A stretch of DNA of 64,000 bases from Paenibacillus phoenicis (GTDB lineage Bacteria; Bacillota; Bacilli; Paenibacillales; Paenibacillaceae). This document shows, one piece after another, positions 63,548 through 64,000 of the stretch. The notes beneath the pieces are model-generated. The model did no database searches. It saw nothing but the letters and a program-made list of their open reading frames with translations, and had not been told where the DNA came from. Within the stretch, counting starts at the first letter, position 1, and every line of letters starts with the position of its first letter. Position numbers and translations under genes: made by a program. Location: the NCBI RefSeq assembly GCF_034718895.1, contig NZ_JAYERP010000001.1, positions 1,426,001-1,490,000 on the forward strand, given 5' to 3'.

Positions 63548-63850
63548 ATAAAAAAATCCCGCCTCCAAGACGAGACTTCCATCTTGGGGGCGAGATTGGT
63601 ATGCTCGCGGTACCACCCCAGCTTCGTTAATATGTCGCCATATTAACCTCTTCAAGTACAGCCTGGCGCTGCCAAGCGTATACCCTAGCTCTATAACAGG
63701 AGCTCCTGTCACACCATCCCGCCGCTTACACGTTCCGATGTGCTGCTCAGAGGCTTTCTTCAGTAAAGTCACGCTTTGCTCCTTCTCAGCGTACCGGAGC
63801 TCTCTGGAAAGGTTCTCTTTACTTACTCTTCTCGTCATCGCATTTACATG
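63548..63850 (-). promoter_or_regulatory. T-box leader upstream of asd
   Basis: The conserved T-box TGGTACCGCG is at 63606-63615 (minus strand). The terminator stem at 63557-63595 is followed by TTTTTTT, and a stem I with the AGTA-containing loop lies at 63760-63845. The 3' side of the specifier loop reads TGAAGAAAGC (63753-63762), in which AAG or AAA would specify lysine. Uncharged tRNA would bind and prevent termination, so that asd is induced on starvation. The specifier assignment is uncertain; the T-box itself is clear. Confidence 0.88.
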
Positions 63851-63858
63851 TTGCGATA

Positions 63859-63887
63859 ATATTACCAGATTCCTGCCAGAACGTAAA
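63859..63887 (-). promoter_or_regulatory. Promoter of the T-box/asd transcript
   Basis: -35 TTTACG and -10 TAATAT with 17 bp between, read on the minus strand, just upstream of stem I. Confidence 0.55.
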
Positions 63888-63927
63888 CTGGTTTCAAGAA
63901 ATTTTCAGGTTTACCTAGTTGTCCTTT

Positions 63928-64000
63928 TCATCGATCCGTATGACGCAATATCTGATTGAAGACTTGCCTGTCCTCAGCGACATCGAAGTAACGGTAGCCG
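63928..64000 (-). CDS. Possible 3' end of a gene that runs out of the window
   Basis: An open minus-strand frame reads GYRYFDVAEDRQVFNQILRH, then TDR and a TGA near 63928. It has no visible start because the window ends. On the plus strand an ATG at 63940 also opens MTQYLIEDLPVLSDIEV but lacks any ribosome binding site. The minus-strand reading is slightly preferred. No family recognised. Confidence 0.3.
   Translation of the reverse strand, partial: GYRYFDVAEDRQVFNQILRHTDR

Noticed and set aside
63940..64000. Plus-strand gene start at the right edge
   Set aside because: The frame is plausible but has no ribosome binding site, and only 20 codons are visible; the opposite strand offers an equally good gene end.

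Overview
The window reads as chromosomal DNA of a spore-forming, moderately GC-rich Firmicute of the Paenibacillus group (inference). The evidence is the hfq-miaA-methyltransferase-mutL-mutS-cotE block known from Bacillales, the outer spore coat protein CotE, LplB/YtcP-type sugar transporters, a cyclodextrin glucanotransferase, a ChiD-like chitinase, a T-box leader and strong GGAGG ribosome binding sites. Most genes lie on the minus strand.

Region 1 (1-10.6 kb) is core: hfq (cut by the window edge), miaA, an RsmJ-like methyltransferase, mutL, mutS, an ATP-grasp-like/amidoligase protein, cotE and an ArAE-type membrane protein. A set of four degenerate repeats with a 51-52 bp period sits between mutS and mutL. 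Region 2 (10.7-25.1 kb) holds an NMT1/SsuABC-type ABC importer, an M32 carboxypeptidase, a HesB-like protein, an IS110 element, a beta-carbonic anhydrase, a MalY/PatB lyase, a DrrAB-type exporter, a small surface-glycan group (methyltransferase plus two glycosyltransferases) and an MFS exporter.

Region 3 (25.2-45.4 kb) is a glycan-utilisation region, almost all on the minus strand. It holds relics of a LacI regulator and a permease, a secreted TIM-barrel protein, a secreted beta-helix (pectate-lyase-like) protein, two paralogous solute-binding lipoproteins, a membrane-anchored AraC sensor-regulator, an LplB/YtcP permease pair, a GH88 unsaturated glucuronyl hydrolase, and an operon of two Gfo/Idh/MocA dehydrogenases, ThuA and a TIM-barrel sugar isomerase. 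A cupin-AraC regulator and another isomerase follow. Together they suggest extracellular depolymerisation, uptake of oligosaccharides, release of unsaturated uronic acid and oxidation through 3-keto-sugars (inference).

Region 4 (45.5-51.7 kb) is accessory and visibly AT-richer in its middle. It starts with an SDR gene under perfect palindromic TetR-type operators, while the tetR gene itself is broken by a stop codon and a frameshift. Then come a DUF6414-like/AAA+ ATPase pair of unknown function, a DUF6809 protein, an XRE regulator with paired operators, an antitoxin with a frameshifted RelE-like toxin and a frameshifted GNAT gene.

Region 5 (51.7-64 kb) holds a secreted chitinase, a candidate small RNA or terminated leader, a CGTase, an HxlR regulator divergent from a luciferase-like monooxygenase/FMN reductase pair, a Phd-antitoxin/Uma2-nuclease fusion behind a perfect inverted repeat, sstT, a DAO-type oxidoreductase, a YbjQ protein, a GNAT protein and an archaeal/fungal-type aspartate-semialdehyde dehydrogenase behind a T-box leader. 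The best candidates for something undescribed are the DUF6414-like/AAA+ pair, the Phd-Uma2 fusion and the C-rich-loop RNA upstream of the CGTase.
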